From contig JBNPWE010000003.1 in NCBI GenBank assembly GCA_050433985.1, positions 186,001 to 250,000 on the forward strand: a stretch of DNA of 64,000 nucleotides, written 5' to 3'. The notes under the pieces are model-generated. The model was not told the origin of the DNA, ran no database searches, and saw nothing but the letters and a program-made list of their open reading frames with translations. The position numbers and the translations under genes are program-made. Shown piece by piece: positions 26,755 to 35,033 of the stretch; within the stretch, counting starts at the first letter, position 1; each line of letters opens with the position of its first letter. This stretch comes from JACIYW01 sp014359745. Its GTDB lineage: Bacteria; Pseudomonadota; Alphaproteobacteria; Rhodobacterales; Rhodobacteraceae.

Positions 26755-27321
26755 ATGAAGAACTTTGCAGCGGGTATTCTGGCGCTTTGCCTTGCCGTTC
26801 CGGCGCTGGCGCAAACCGGGCCCGCAACCGGAGCCGACACCGCGCAGCCCGATACCGCCCCGGCGGCCCGGCTGGTGAACGGCACCCGCTTTGGCCAATG
26901 GACACTGACCTGCGAGGCGGTGGCGGTTGGCGAAACCGCCTGCGTGCTGAACCAGCGCATCGCGCGCACATCCGACGGCAAGTTCCTGGCGGATTTCCTG
27001 ATGTTCTGGAACCCGGCCACTGACAACGAGGTTTTTCTGGCCGCGCGGGTGCCGATCGGGGCCTATCTGCCCGCGGGCTTTGCCATTCGCAGCGAACAGG
27101 CCGCCGAAGACACGCAGCGCCCGCTGACCTGGCAAACCTGTGCCGCCGGTGTCTGCGAAGCGCTGACCGCGCTGACCGCCGACGACATCGCCGCGCTAGA
27201 GGCAGGCGGCGATGTGATCGCGGGCTATCGCCCGTCGCTGCGCACCGATCCGGTGATCTTCCGCTTTTCGATGCAAGGGGCCAAGGCCGGGCTGGACGCG
27301 CTGGGGAATGTCCGCGAATAG
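26755..27321 (+). CDS. Invasion-associated locus B (IalB) family periplasmic protein
   Basis: A 188-residue exported protein of the IalB family, common in alphaproteobacteria. The signal peptide is MKNFAAGILALCLAVPALAQ, and the mature part has the family FGQWTLTCE motif (about residue 46), a paired C in ETACVLNQRI, and the later pair LTWQTCAAGVCEALTAL, likely forming disulfides. The ATG at 26755 follows AGGGAACTTGAA. Outside pathogens the function is unknown, despite the name. The gene stands alone, followed by a clear hairpin terminator at 27363-27399. Confidence 0.85.
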   Translation: MKNFAAGILALCLAVPALAQTGPATGADTAQPDTAPAARLVNGTRFGQWTLTCEAVAVGETACVLNQRIARTSDGKFLADFLMFWNPATDNEVFLAARVPIGAYLPAGFAIRSEQAAEDTQRPLTWQTCAAGVCEALTALTADDIAALEAGGDVIAGYRPSLRTDPVIFRFSMQGAKAGLDALGNVRE

Positions 27322-27362
27322 CACCGGGCGATGCGGGGCCCGCGCCCCCGGCCACCAAAAAC

Positions 27363-27399
27363 GCCACCCCCGGCAGCGTTGCGGGGGCGGTTTGTGTTT
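27363..27399 (+). terminator. Intrinsic terminator after the IalB-like gene
   Basis: The stem CCACCCCCG / CGGGGGCGG (8 of 9 pairs, 9-base loop) is followed by TTTGTGTTT, 42 bp after the stop codon. Confidence 0.65.
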
Positions 27400-27599
27400 G
27401 GGGTGCGTTATCGTCCCCAAAAAATCCAATTGTCGGTCCGATCTGCTTATGTCGCAGGCAGGCCGACCGGAGATCGGCAAAGAAAGGCCCAATCGGGCCG
27501 TTGCCGCCGCAATCCGGTGTTCACCGCCCTGTGATCTGCTAAGAGCTTGCGGCAGCAAGGATTCGCCCCCGAAATGGGGGCCCGTCGCATGGGAAGAAG

Positions 27600-29147
27600 A
27601 TGGACAGACGCGCTTTTCTATCGGCACTGGCGGCGGGCCTTTTATCGGGCAGCGCGGGCGTGCAGGCCTTCGCGCAGGCGGCACAGCCGATTGACGCGCC
27701 GGTGCCGCCGGGTGCTGATTTCGACTCGATCGTGCAGATGGCCCGGCAGGTGGCGGGCAGCGCCTTTGTGCCGCACAAGGCCGATCTCGCCCCGCCCTTT
27801 GCCGGCCTGGGATACGATGCGTTTCGCGCGATCCGTCCGCGCCAGTCGCCGCTGGGCACGCGGACAGGCTTTGCCTTTGATCTGCTGCCGCCCGGTTTTG
27901 TCTATCAGACGCCGGTGACCATCGCGCAGGTCACCGACGGGCTGTCGCGCGAAATTCCGTTTTCGATCGACGAATTCGAATTCGACCAGCGGTATTTCGA
28001 TCCCCAGGCCATTGCCGCCGCACGTCAGGCCGGGCCCGATCTTGGCTATTCCGGGTTCCGGCTGCGGTCGCGGATAAACCGCGTCGATGTTCTGGATGAA
28101 TTCGCGGTGTTTCAGGGGGCAAGCTATTTTCGCGCCATTGCCCGCAACATGGTCTACGGCCTGTCGGCACGCGGCCTGGCCATCGGCACCGGCAGCCCCA
28201 CGGGCGAGGAGTTCCCGGTGTTCCGTGCCTTCTGGATCGTCACACCGGCCCCCGCCGATCAAAAGGTCCTGGTGCGCGCGCTGCTTGACAGCCCGTCCTG
28301 CGCCGGTGCGTTCGAATTCGAGATCACGCCCGGCGAAACCACCGCCATGCAGATCCGCTGCACCCTGTTTCCGCGCAGCGAGATCACCGAAATCGGCATC
28401 GCGCCGCTGACATCGATGTATCTGTTTGGCCCCGGCCGCCGCGCCCGCGTCGATGATTTCCGCAACGGCGTGCATGACAGCGAAGGCCTGCAAATGATCA
28501 CCGGCGACGGGGAGCGCCTTTGGCGCCCCCTCAACAACCCGCGCCGGGTGCAGATTTCGGCCTTTCAGGACAACAACCCAAAGGGCTTTGGCCTGTCGCA
28601 ACGCCATCGCGATTTCGATCATTATCAGGATGACGAAGCGCATTACGAAAAACGCCCCAGCGCCTGGGTGGAACCGATCGACGACTGGGGCGAAGGCGCG
28701 GTTGTCCTGGTCGAGATACCGACCGACAGCGAGTTCAACGACAATATCGTGGCCTTCTGGCGCCCCCGCGCGCCGCTTGGCCCGACAGGCGTCGGGCATC
28801 AGATCGCCTATCGCCTGCTCTGGTCGGCCAGCGCCCCCGATTCCGGGCCACTGGGCCGGGTGATCGCCACGCGCACCGGTGTTGCGGTGAACGATGGCAA
28901 CCGGAGGATCATGGTGGTGGATTTCAGCCGCGAAACCCCCTGGCCCAACCAGATAGAGGTGGACGCAGGTGTCAACACGGGCGCGGTGCTCAATCTGGTG
29001 ATCCGCCGGTTAAGCGAAGATAACCGCATGCGGGTTACTTTCGAATTCGTTCCCGGCCAGGAAACGGCCCTGGAATTTCACATGCGCCTTGTCGGCCCCG
29101 ACGGGCCAGAGACGGAAAAATGGCTATATCGCTGGACCGCAGCCTGA
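27600..29147 (+). CDS. opgG: Periplasmic glucan biosynthesis protein OpgG/OpgD (MdoG)
   Basis: A 515-residue periplasmic beta-sandwich protein that shapes or branches the linear beta-glucan chain made by OpgH (osmoregulated periplasmic glucans). The N-terminus MDRRAFLSALAAGLLSGSAG is a twin-arginine-type signal, as in OpgD, so Tat export is likely. Family segments include YDAFRAIRPRQSPLG, FDLLPPGFVYQTPV, FRLRSRINRVDVLDEFAVFQ and DNNPKGFGLSQRHRDFDHYQ followed by RPSAWVEPIDDWGEG. The GGCAGCAAGGA region lies far upstream, and GGGAAGAAG directly precedes the ATG. opgH starts within its last 28 bp, so the two are coupled. No opgC modifying enzyme is visible. Confidence 0.94.
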   Translation: MDRRAFLSALAAGLLSGSAGVQAFAQAAQPIDAPVPPGADFDSIVQMARQVAGSAFVPHKADLAPPFAGLGYDAFRAIRPRQSPLGTRTGFAFDLLPPGFVYQTPVTIAQVTDGLSREIPFSIDEFEFDQRYFDPQAIAAARQAGPDLGYSGFRLRSRINRVDVLDEFAVFQGASYFRAIARNMVYGLSARGLAIGTGSPTGEEFPVFRAFWIVTPAPADQKVLVRALLDSPSCAGAFEFEITPGETTAMQIRCTLFPRSEITEIGIAPLTSMYLFGPGRRARVDDFRNGVHDSEGLQMITGDGERLWRPLNNPRRVQISAFQDNNPKGFGLSQRHRDFDHYQDDEAHYEKRPSAWVEPIDDWGEGAVVLVEIPTDSEFNDNIVAFWRPRAPLGPTGVGHQIAYRLLWSASAPDSGPLGRVIATRTGVAVNDGNRRIMVVDFSRETPWPNQIEVDAGVNTGAVLNLVIRRLSEDNRMRVTFEFVPGQETALEFHMRLVGPDGPETEKWLYRWTAA

Positions 29148-31261
29148 CCGCCCTTCCTGATCCATCGGCCCCGGTGCGCGCGCCCGCCCCGCGATCGGCC
29201 CCGCCCCCCGCACCGCTGAACATGCCGGTGCAAAGGCTTGGGCACGGTCCCGCGCGCGGGGTGCGCTGGCCCGGCCTGCGCACCGTTTCGGCGCGGCTGA
29301 CGGCGTTTGGCGGCGCGCTGGCGCTGGCCTGGTTCGGGATCGGGCAGATGTTGCTGGTGTTTGGCAACGAAACGCTGACCACGCTTCAGATCCTGCTGCT
29401 GGGAATATTTTCCATCAGCTTCACCTGGATCGCGCTGTCGACCACGCAGGCCCTTGCCGCGCTTTTCGCCCCCCGCACCCGTGACGAGGGCGGGCCAAAC
29501 ACACCGCAGCCCGGCCTTTGTGCGATCCTGATGCCGGTTTACAACGAAGACCCTTCGGCCACCATGGGCCGCCTCTGGGCGATGGCCGAGGGGCTGGCCG
29601 ATGCGGGCCATGCGCAGGGCTTCGAGATTTTCATCCTGTCGGATTCGACCAACCCCGCCTTCTGGGTGCAAGAGGCGGCATGCCACGCCCGCCTTTGCCA
29701 AGCGCTGGATGGCAAGATGCCCGTCTGGTACCGGCGCCGCCCGCAAAACACCGGGCGCAAGGCCGGCAATCTGCGCGATTTCGTCGAACGCTGGGGCGCG
29801 CGCTATGACACGATGCTGGTGCTTGACGCCGACAGCCTGATGGCCCCCGATACCATGGTGCGCATGGTGCGCCGCATGGCGGCGGCGCCCCGGCTGGGTA
29901 TCCTGCAAACCGTTCCGATGCAGATCGGCGGCCAGACGCTGTTTGCCCGGCTTCAGCAATTCGCGGGCTACGTTTACGGCCCGCTGATCGCGCGCGGGGT
30001 TTCGGCCTGGCAGGGGCTGGACGGCAATTACTGGGGCCATAACGCGCTGATCCGGGTCGGGGCCTTTGCCCGGCATTGCGGCCTGCCCGACCTGCCCGGC
30101 CGCAAACCCTTTGGCGGCCATATCCTGAGCCATGATTTCGTCGAGGCGGCACTGATGGTGCGCGGCGGCTGGCAGGTTCGGATGGATACCGACCTTGGCG
30201 GCAGTTGGGAAGGATCGCCGCCGTCGCTGCTCGATTTCACCACGCGCGACCGGCGTTGGGCACAGGGCAATCTGCAACACCTCAAGGTGATCGGGGCGCG
30301 CGGCCTGGCGCTGGCCAGCCGTATTCACTTTGGCATCGGCATCGGTTCCTATCTGATGTCGCCGATCTGGTTGGCGCTTTTGGTCACGGGGGCGCTTTTG
30401 ACCACGCAAAGCCTGATCTACGAACGGGAATATTTCAGCCAACCGCTGCAACTGTTCCCCGACTGGCCGGTGTTTGACGCGCGGCGCATGCTGTGGCTGT
30501 TCGCGCTGTCGATGGGGCTGTTGCTGTTGCCCAAGGCGCTGGGGCTGCTGCGCATGATCGCATCAACACAGCGGCGGCGGCATTTTGGCGGCGCGGCCCG
30601 GATCATCCTGGGCGGGATGGTCGAGATCGTGCTGTCGGCGTTGTTCGCGCCGGTTCTGATGCTGGCACAGGTGCGTCAGGTCTGGGAGATTCTGTCGGGG
30701 CGTGACAGCGGCTGGGCCACCCAAAGCCGCGAGGGCGGCGTGATGCCCTGGTCCGAGGCGCTGCTGCGCTATCGTTGGCATGTGGTGGCGGCGGTGGTGC
30801 CTGGCACCTTGCTGGCGCTCTTCTCGCCGGTCACGCTGATCTGGCTGTCGCCGGTGCTGGCGGGATGGTTCCTGGCGCCGGTTCTGGCGCGGACCAGCGG
30901 CGACGAACGGGTTGGCCGGTTCCTTGGGTTGCTGACCATCCCCGAAGACCGCAAGCCGCCCGCCGTCGCCCTGCGCGCCGCGGCGGCGCGCGCGGCCCTC
31001 AAACCCGCCGCCGATCACGGTATTTCCGACCTGGTTGACGATACGGCCCTGATGCGCACCTATGTCGGCACCCTGCCCGACCCCGTGGAAGAGACCGAGG
31101 CGGCCTATCTGCTGCACATCACCGCGCGCGCCAAGATCCTGGCCGCCGCAAGCGGCGCACAGGCCCTTGGCTGGCTGAACGAGGCGGAATTGCGGACGGT
31201 CCTGACCTCTGGTCCGCTGCTGGCGCTTTTGCAGGATGCGGGGCGTCACACCGCGCCGTGA
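29120..31261 (+). CDS. opgH: Glucan biosynthesis glucosyltransferase H
   Basis: A 713-residue inner-membrane GT2 glucosyltransferase that polymerises UDP-glucose into the periplasmic glucan backbone. Two membrane helices (about 60-115) precede the cytosolic GT domain with LMPVYNEDP, the Asp motifs in FILSDSTNP and LVLDADSLM, and the acceptor motif near LSHDFVEAAL. The product-binding TRDRRWAQGNLQH segment resembles the Q/RxxRW signature. Further helices follow at about 395-600. The N-terminus is short and Pro-rich. The ATG at 29120 overlaps opgG by 28 bp; an internal ATG at codon 35 is the alternative. It converges on the outer-membrane barrel gene. Confidence 0.94.
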   Translation: MAISLDRSLTALPDPSAPVRAPAPRSAPPPAPLNMPVQRLGHGPARGVRWPGLRTVSARLTAFGGALALAWFGIGQMLLVFGNETLTTLQILLLGIFSISFTWIALSTTQALAALFAPRTRDEGGPNTPQPGLCAILMPVYNEDPSATMGRLWAMAEGLADAGHAQGFEIFILSDSTNPAFWVQEAACHARLCQALDGKMPVWYRRRPQNTGRKAGNLRDFVERWGARYDTMLVLDADSLMAPDTMVRMVRRMAAAPRLGILQTVPMQIGGQTLFARLQQFAGYVYGPLIARGVSAWQGLDGNYWGHNALIRVGAFARHCGLPDLPGRKPFGGHILSHDFVEAALMVRGGWQVRMDTDLGGSWEGSPPSLLDFTTRDRRWAQGNLQHLKVIGARGLALASRIHFGIGIGSYLMSPIWLALLVTGALLTTQSLIYEREYFSQPLQLFPDWPVFDARRMLWLFALSMGLLLLPKALGLLRMIASTQRRRHFGGAARIILGGMVEIVLSALFAPVLMLAQVRQVWEILSGRDSGWATQSREGGVMPWSEALLRYRWHVVAAVVPGTLLALFSPVTLIWLSPVLAGWFLAPVLARTSGDERVGRFLGLLTIPEDRKPPAVALRAAAARAALKPAADHGISDLVDDTALMRTYVGTLPDPVEETEAAYLLHITARAKILAAASGAQALGWLNEAELRTVLTSGPLLALLQDAGRHTAP

Positions 31262-31288
31262 CGCCGCCGCGGCATGTCCACGGCGCGG

Positions 31289-32353
31289 TTACCTGCCGCC
31301 GATCGAAAACTCATAGGCAAACAGCAGGCCAATCGTGTGATTGTCTTCCCCGCCTTCGCGCCCATAGCGATAGGCCGCGCTCAGCACCATGTCATCGGCC
31401 AGTTCATAGTCAAGCGACAGGGTGGCCAGATGATCGGCCTGGGTGTTTTCGACATCGCGCAGCGCATAAACCGCCGAGGCCCCGAACGGGCCCTGCAAAT
31501 CGACACTGGCGCCAAAGGTAGCGTAAAGCGCGTGATCGGTGCCGCCGTCGTAATCGGGGAACCAGGCAACCTCGCCCAAAAGCCCCATTTCGGTGGCGCC
31601 CAGTCTGATCGGTTGCGTCAGGCCCAGCACCGCACCCTTTTCATCCGCCGCATCGCCCGCCCCGCGTTCCTGATACCGCAGGCCCAGCGTGTACCCGGTT
31701 TCCCCGGCCTCACCGGCGATTTGCGCCGAAAAGGATTGAAGGCTTTGCGTGTTCGAAACGCCGCCATCGGCCTTGTCCACATTCCCGCGCGATGCCAGCG
31801 CGGAATCGCTTAGAAACGATGTATCGGCAAAATAGCTGGCCAGCGACAGCGTGGCCGCGCCCGACCCAGGCGCAAGCGGGATATCAACGCCGCCGCCAAC
31901 CCGTTCGGTCAGTTCGTAATCTTCCGCGAAATCGACGCCGTAGATGCCGGGCGCCGCATCCCAGGCCATGCCGAAAGACGGGTTGAATTTGCCCAGCTTG
32001 ATGCGCGCCGCGCCGAAATCATGGGCAAAGTACAGCTCTTCGGCATAAAGGCCGTGATCTTCCAGAAAGCGGTCATCGACCGGGTCGCGGATCGGTTCCA
32101 GCACCAGATGCGAAAAGATGCCGCTGCCCTCGCCATATTGCAGGGCCACGTCGGCCTGTATCGTAGCGAAGAAATCGTTGATCTCGGCCGCCTTGTCAGT
32201 CGAATCGACGGTGCCGTCGTTTTCCAGTTCAACCGAGAATTCGGCGGAGAATGCCAGCCCTTCGGCCTGAAGCGGTGTTGCCACGCCCCAAATGCCCGCA
32301 ACTGCTGCGATCGCGCCAAGCGCGGGGGAAGTGTGGTTCTTGAGGTGTCCCAT
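31289..32353 (-). CDS. Putative outer-membrane beta-barrel (porin-like) protein
   Basis: A 354-residue exported protein. A signal peptide (about 1-30, AVAGIWGVATPLQAEG) is followed by alternating short hydrophobic/charged strands typical of a barrel: LYAEELYFAHDFGAARIKLG, LSLASYFADTSFL, TGYTLGLRYQERG, HLATLSLDYELADDMVLSAA. It ends LLFAYEFSIGGR, so the last strand carries aromatic residues but the terminal Phe of classical porins is not the last residue. The substrate is unknown. A strong promoter lies 123 bp upstream, its -10 overlapped by a Zur-like palindrome; regulation by zinc or another metal is therefore a testable inference. It is convergent with opgH. Confidence 0.7.
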   Translation of the reverse strand: MGHLKNHTSPALGAIAAVAGIWGVATPLQAEGLAFSAEFSVELENDGTVDSTDKAAEINDFFATIQADVALQYGEGSGIFSHLVLEPIRDPVDDRFLEDHGLYAEELYFAHDFGAARIKLGKFNPSFGMAWDAAPGIYGVDFAEDYELTERVGGGVDIPLAPGSGAATLSLASYFADTSFLSDSALASRGNVDKADGGVSNTQSLQSFSAQIAGEAGETGYTLGLRYQERGAGDAADEKGAVLGLTQPIRLGATEMGLLGEVAWFPDYDGGTDHALYATFGASVDLQGPFGASAVYALRDVENTQADHLATLSLDYELADDMVLSAAYRYGREGGEDNHTIGLLFAYEFSIGGR

Positions 32354-32475
32354 TCGATCGTCCGTTTCTTTTTTGAAGGTTGGTTGGGTGTCATTTCTGG
32401 TTCGATCAGGGCGCTTGGCACGCCAAAAGCGATGACAAGGCGCGGGGTGAAACCGGGCGACCTCATGTTGGTAAT

Positions 32476-32505
32476 GTTATACTATTACTATTTGTTGGCG
32501 GTCAA
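32476..32505 (-). promoter_or_regulatory. Porin-like gene promoter with Zur-like palindrome at the -10
   Basis: Minus strand TTGACC (32505-32500), 18-bp spacer, TATAAC (32481-32476): five of six consensus bases in each box. The plus-strand sequence TGTTATACTATTACT across the -10 (32475-32489) agrees at 12 of 15 positions with the alphaproteobacterial Zur-type consensus TGTTATAATATAACA as I recall it. The region is strikingly AT-rich in a GC-rich context. Confidence 0.55.
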
Positions 32506-32700
32506 GCCCGCGGCGCCCAAAGGGCAGAACGACAAGAAATCTACGGTAAAACAGCTATTTCCATCGCCCGGCCCAGTCCATCGGTGATTGGTGACAAAGC
32601 GCCGTCGGGCTGTTCCAGCAGAATGGCTAAAAGGCGCATCTTTAACCTGATAAATTTAGTCAGGAATGTCAACCGGCTTTCTGCGCCCGTGCCACCCTGG
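32506..32700. other. Intergenic region upstream of the barrel gene promoter
   Basis: This 195-bp stretch belongs to the 347-bp gap between the metallophosphatase and the barrel gene. It contains the TGA-N9-TCA palindrome and a minus-strand 32-codon frame (32639 to 32541, MRLLAILLEQPDGALSPITD at its start). The frame is preceded by a weak AGG ribosome site. I see no homologue and do not call it a gene. Confidence 0.4.
32648..32662 (-). promoter_or_regulatory. TGA-N9-TCA palindrome (Rrf2/RirA-IscR-like box)
   Basis: TGATAAATTTAGTCA, part of the longer inverted repeat CCTGA-N9-TCAGG, matches the spacing of the RirA iron box (TGA-N9-TCA). On the minus strand it overlaps the start of a spacer after a perfect TTGACA (32672-32667). 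It lies between the metallophosphatase gene and the barrel gene; no good -10 was found. A 32-codon frame starts just downstream at 32639. Confidence 0.4.
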
Positions 32701-33438
32701 CTATCGCGGCAGCAGTGGCCTGCGCCCGGCATCGGTCAGTTCCCAGACCGCGCGCCCCTCGACCACCACGGCGGTCAGCGGGCCGCCAAAGGCCGCGCCG
32801 CTGTCGATATCCACCCGGTTGCCGAAATGGGTTGCCTGATCCAGGGCAGTATGGCCGTGGATCACCAGCGCGCCGTGATCGCGGCTGTCTTCCAGAAACG
32901 GCGCGCGTATCCACAGCAGATCATCCTCGACCTGATCGCGCAGATCAACGCCGGGGCGGATGCCGGCATGCACGAAAAGCACCTCGCCCCGCAGATGCCA
33001 CAGCGGCGCCTTGGCCAGAAGACGGCGGTGCGCGGCGGGAACCTTCTGGCGGGCCTCGGCGTGGACATCTGGCAGGGGGCGGGTTTCGGCGTGATCCACC
33101 CCGTAAGACGCCAGCGTGGCCGCCCCGCCAAGACGCGGGTTAAGCCAGCTCAATTCGCTGCGCAGGCCCGGATCGTGGTAAGCCGGGTTGTCAAGAAACC
33201 CTGAAAGCATCCGGTCATGATTGCCGCGCAACACGATCCAGGGATCGCCCGCCGCCACCCCGCTGGCCAGGAATTCCAGCACGCCCGCACTGTCGGGGCC
33301 GCGATCGACCAGATCGCCGATATGGATCACCGGGGCCGCGTGATCGGCACAAACGGCACGGTCGGCGGCGATACGGGCATGGGCGGCCCGCAACAGGTCA
33401 AGCTGGCCGTGGATGTCGCCGATAGCATAGCTGCGCAT
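32701..33438 (-). CDS. Metallophosphoesterase (PPP-type serine/threonine phosphatase family)
   Basis: A 245-residue calcineurin-like phosphoesterase. The three metal-binding signatures are intact: GDIHGQLDLL (residue 7), HIGDLVDRGPDSAGVL (about 39) and LRGNHDRML (about 69), followed by His residues in FVHAGIRPG and VIHGHTALDQ. The set matches bacterial PrpA/B-like and ApaH-like phosphatases that dephosphorylate proteins or dinucleotides; the exact substrate cannot be read. The ATG at 33438 gives MRSYAIGDIHG, the normal start. It stands alone on the minus strand. Confidence 0.9.
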   Translation of the reverse strand: MRSYAIGDIHGQLDLLRAAHARIAADRAVCADHAAPVIHIGDLVDRGPDSAGVLEFLASGVAAGDPWIVLRGNHDRMLSGFLDNPAYHDPGLRSELSWLNPRLGGAATLASYGVDHAETRPLPDVHAEARQKVPAAHRRLLAKAPLWHLRGEVLFVHAGIRPGVDLRDQVEDDLLWIRAPFLEDSRDHGALVIHGHTALDQATHFGNRVDIDSGAAFGGPLTAVVVEGRAVWELTDAGRRPLLPR

Positions 33439-33525
33439 GGGATACCTCTTTGCGCCGGGTGCTACAGCGCGGCGCGACGGGGTGCAATCACCCAGGCACG
33501 AAACCCCGCGCCGACGGCGACGATT

Positions 33526-34143
33526 TCACCCGATCATGCGCTTGATCGCGGCGCAATGACCGGGGTCGGCGGCCACCGCATCGGTGCAAAGCGCGCGGGC
33601 GGTGGCGAACAGCGCCTCGGGCGGCACGATCCGGTCGATCAGGCCCCAGCCCAGCGCCTCATCCGCCGTGGCCCTGACCCCGGCCATCAGAATCATCTTT
33701 GCCCGCGCCGGGCCAATCAGCGCGGCAAGGCGCACCGGGTCGGAGGGCTGCGGCAGAAAACCCAGCCGCATCACCGGGTAAAAGAACCGCGCCTCCGGCA
33801 CCGCGATGCGCAGATCACAGGCCAGCGTCATGCCAAACGCCCCCCCGGCCAGCGTGCCGTTCAGCGCCACAACCGTCAGGCAGGGCAAAGCGGCCAGCGC
33901 CCCCGACAGCCGCTCCCACACGCCATCGCGGGCCAGCCCCGCCTTCGCCGCCTCAAGATCCGCGCCCGCGCAAAACACCTTGCCCGCCCCGGTCAGGATC
34001 AGCGCGCGCGCACCATCGCGCCCCGCGTTGCCGACAATTTCGGCAAGCCGTGTCAGCATCGCCTGGGTCAGCGCGTTGGCCTTTTCGGGGCGGTTGAGCG
34101 TGACCGTCCAGACACCGTCACCGGCAATATCCAAGTCTATCAT
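33526..34143 (-). CDS. Enoyl-CoA hydratase/isomerase family protein
   Basis: A 205-residue crotonase-fold protein, somewhat shorter than the usual 255-260. The ATG at 34143 gives MIDLDIAGDGVWTVTLNRPE, with the conserved LNRPEKANAL. The oxyanion-hole segments are FCAGADLEAA (about 64) and LAGGAFGMTLACDLRIA (about 96-112). The first catalytic Glu position, usually within the next helix, reads VPEARFFYPVMRLGFLP. The start overlaps the SDR stop by 4 bp, so the two are coupled; a beta-oxidation-like hydratase/dehydrogenase pair is an inference. An in-frame extension to 34254 lies inside the SDR gene and is rejected. Confidence 0.85.
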   Translation of the reverse strand: MIDLDIAGDGVWTVTLNRPEKANALTQAMLTRLAEIVGNAGRDGARALILTGAGKVFCAGADLEAAKAGLARDGVWERLSGALAALPCLTVVALNGTLAGGAFGMTLACDLRIAVPEARFFYPVMRLGFLPQPSDPVRLAALIGPARAKMILMAGVRATADEALGWGLIDRIVPPEALFATARALCTDAVAADPGHCAAIKRMIG

Positions 34144-34880
34144 CCCGCCAACCCCACAAGACCACGGATTTGCGGGTCGCGCAGGCTGACCTCTTCGCCC
34201 AGCCACGGATCGGCCCCGGTCCCGCACATCCACAGAAGCGCGCGCGCGGGCCATTCGGGCGGGATATGGGCCGACCAGTCAAGCTGACTGATCGGGTTCA
34301 CGCCGCTTTCGCGAATGGCGGCCTGCATGTCGGTTGCCACCGTTCCCGGCGACAGCCCCAGCGCCCGCACACCGCGCCCGGCCATTTCCAGGTGCAGCGA
34401 CCGCGTCAGCATCGACGCCCCGGCTTTCGAGGCGCAATAGGCGCTCCAACCCTCCTGCGGGGCATGGGCGGCGCCAGAGCTGACGGTGATGATGGTTCCC
34501 GCCCCGCGCGACAGCATGCCGGGCAGTACCGCGCGCATCCCGTGGAATACACCCTTGAGGTTGATATCGATGGCCTTGCCCCATTGATCGGGATCGGCCC
34601 CGTCGATCCCCGCGATCGGGTCGATGACACCGGCATTGTTGATCAGCACATCGACCGCGCCGAACCGGGCCTCCATCGTGGCCACGGCCCCGGCAACGCT
34701 GTGCCAGTCGGCAATATCGCAGGGCAGGGCCAGCCCGCCAAGCTCGGCCGCCAGCGCGCTGATCGCCGCGCCACCCCGCGCGATCAGTCCGACATCGGCG
34801 CCTTCGGCCGCGAAGACCCTTGCCGCGGCCATGCCGATGCCCCGGCTTGCCCCCGTGATCAGAACCCGCTTTCCCTGCAT
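34140..34880 (-). CDS. Short-chain dehydrogenase/reductase
   Basis: A 246-residue classical SDR. The nucleotide-binding motif TGASRGIG (residues 9-16), NNAG (about 89), catalytic Ser in TVSSGAAH (about 138) and YCASK (Tyr/Lys about 152-156), then the SPGTVATDM segment are all present. Coenzyme (NAD or NADP) is not certain; the ARGGAAI region after beta2 hints at an Arg-mediated NADP preference. It is coupled to the enoyl-CoA-hydratase-family gene downstream. The first of a two-gene unit, divergent from the DUF2125 gene. Confidence 0.9.
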   Translation of the reverse strand: MQGKRVLITGASRGIGMAAARVFAAEGADVGLIARGGAAISALAAELGGLALPCDIADWHSVAGAVATMEARFGAVDVLINNAGVIDPIAGIDGADPDQWGKAIDINLKGVFHGMRAVLPGMLSRGAGTIITVSSGAAHAPQEGWSAYCASKAGASMLTRSLHLEMAGRGVRALGLSPGTVATDMQAAIRESGVNPISQLDWSAHIPPEWPARALLWMCGTGADPWLGEEVSLRDPQIRGLVGLAG

Positions 34881-35033
34881 GCGATCCCCCCGCTTCGACG
34901 TTCAGGCTTTGCTTAGCGCGCCTTGGCACGGTTTGCCAGATGCCGCACTTTGACGCGCGGCACCGCGCCATAGTCCCTTGACCCGCCGCACCCGGCGGCG
35001 GATGCTTGCCCCGCAATGAGACAGGAGTTCGCC

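Noticed and set aside
25202..27367. A 721-codon minus-strand frame opposite the M20 peptidase and IalB-like genes.
   Set aside because: It spans several plus-strand genes and gaps, which a real gene would not, and lacks recognisable motifs.
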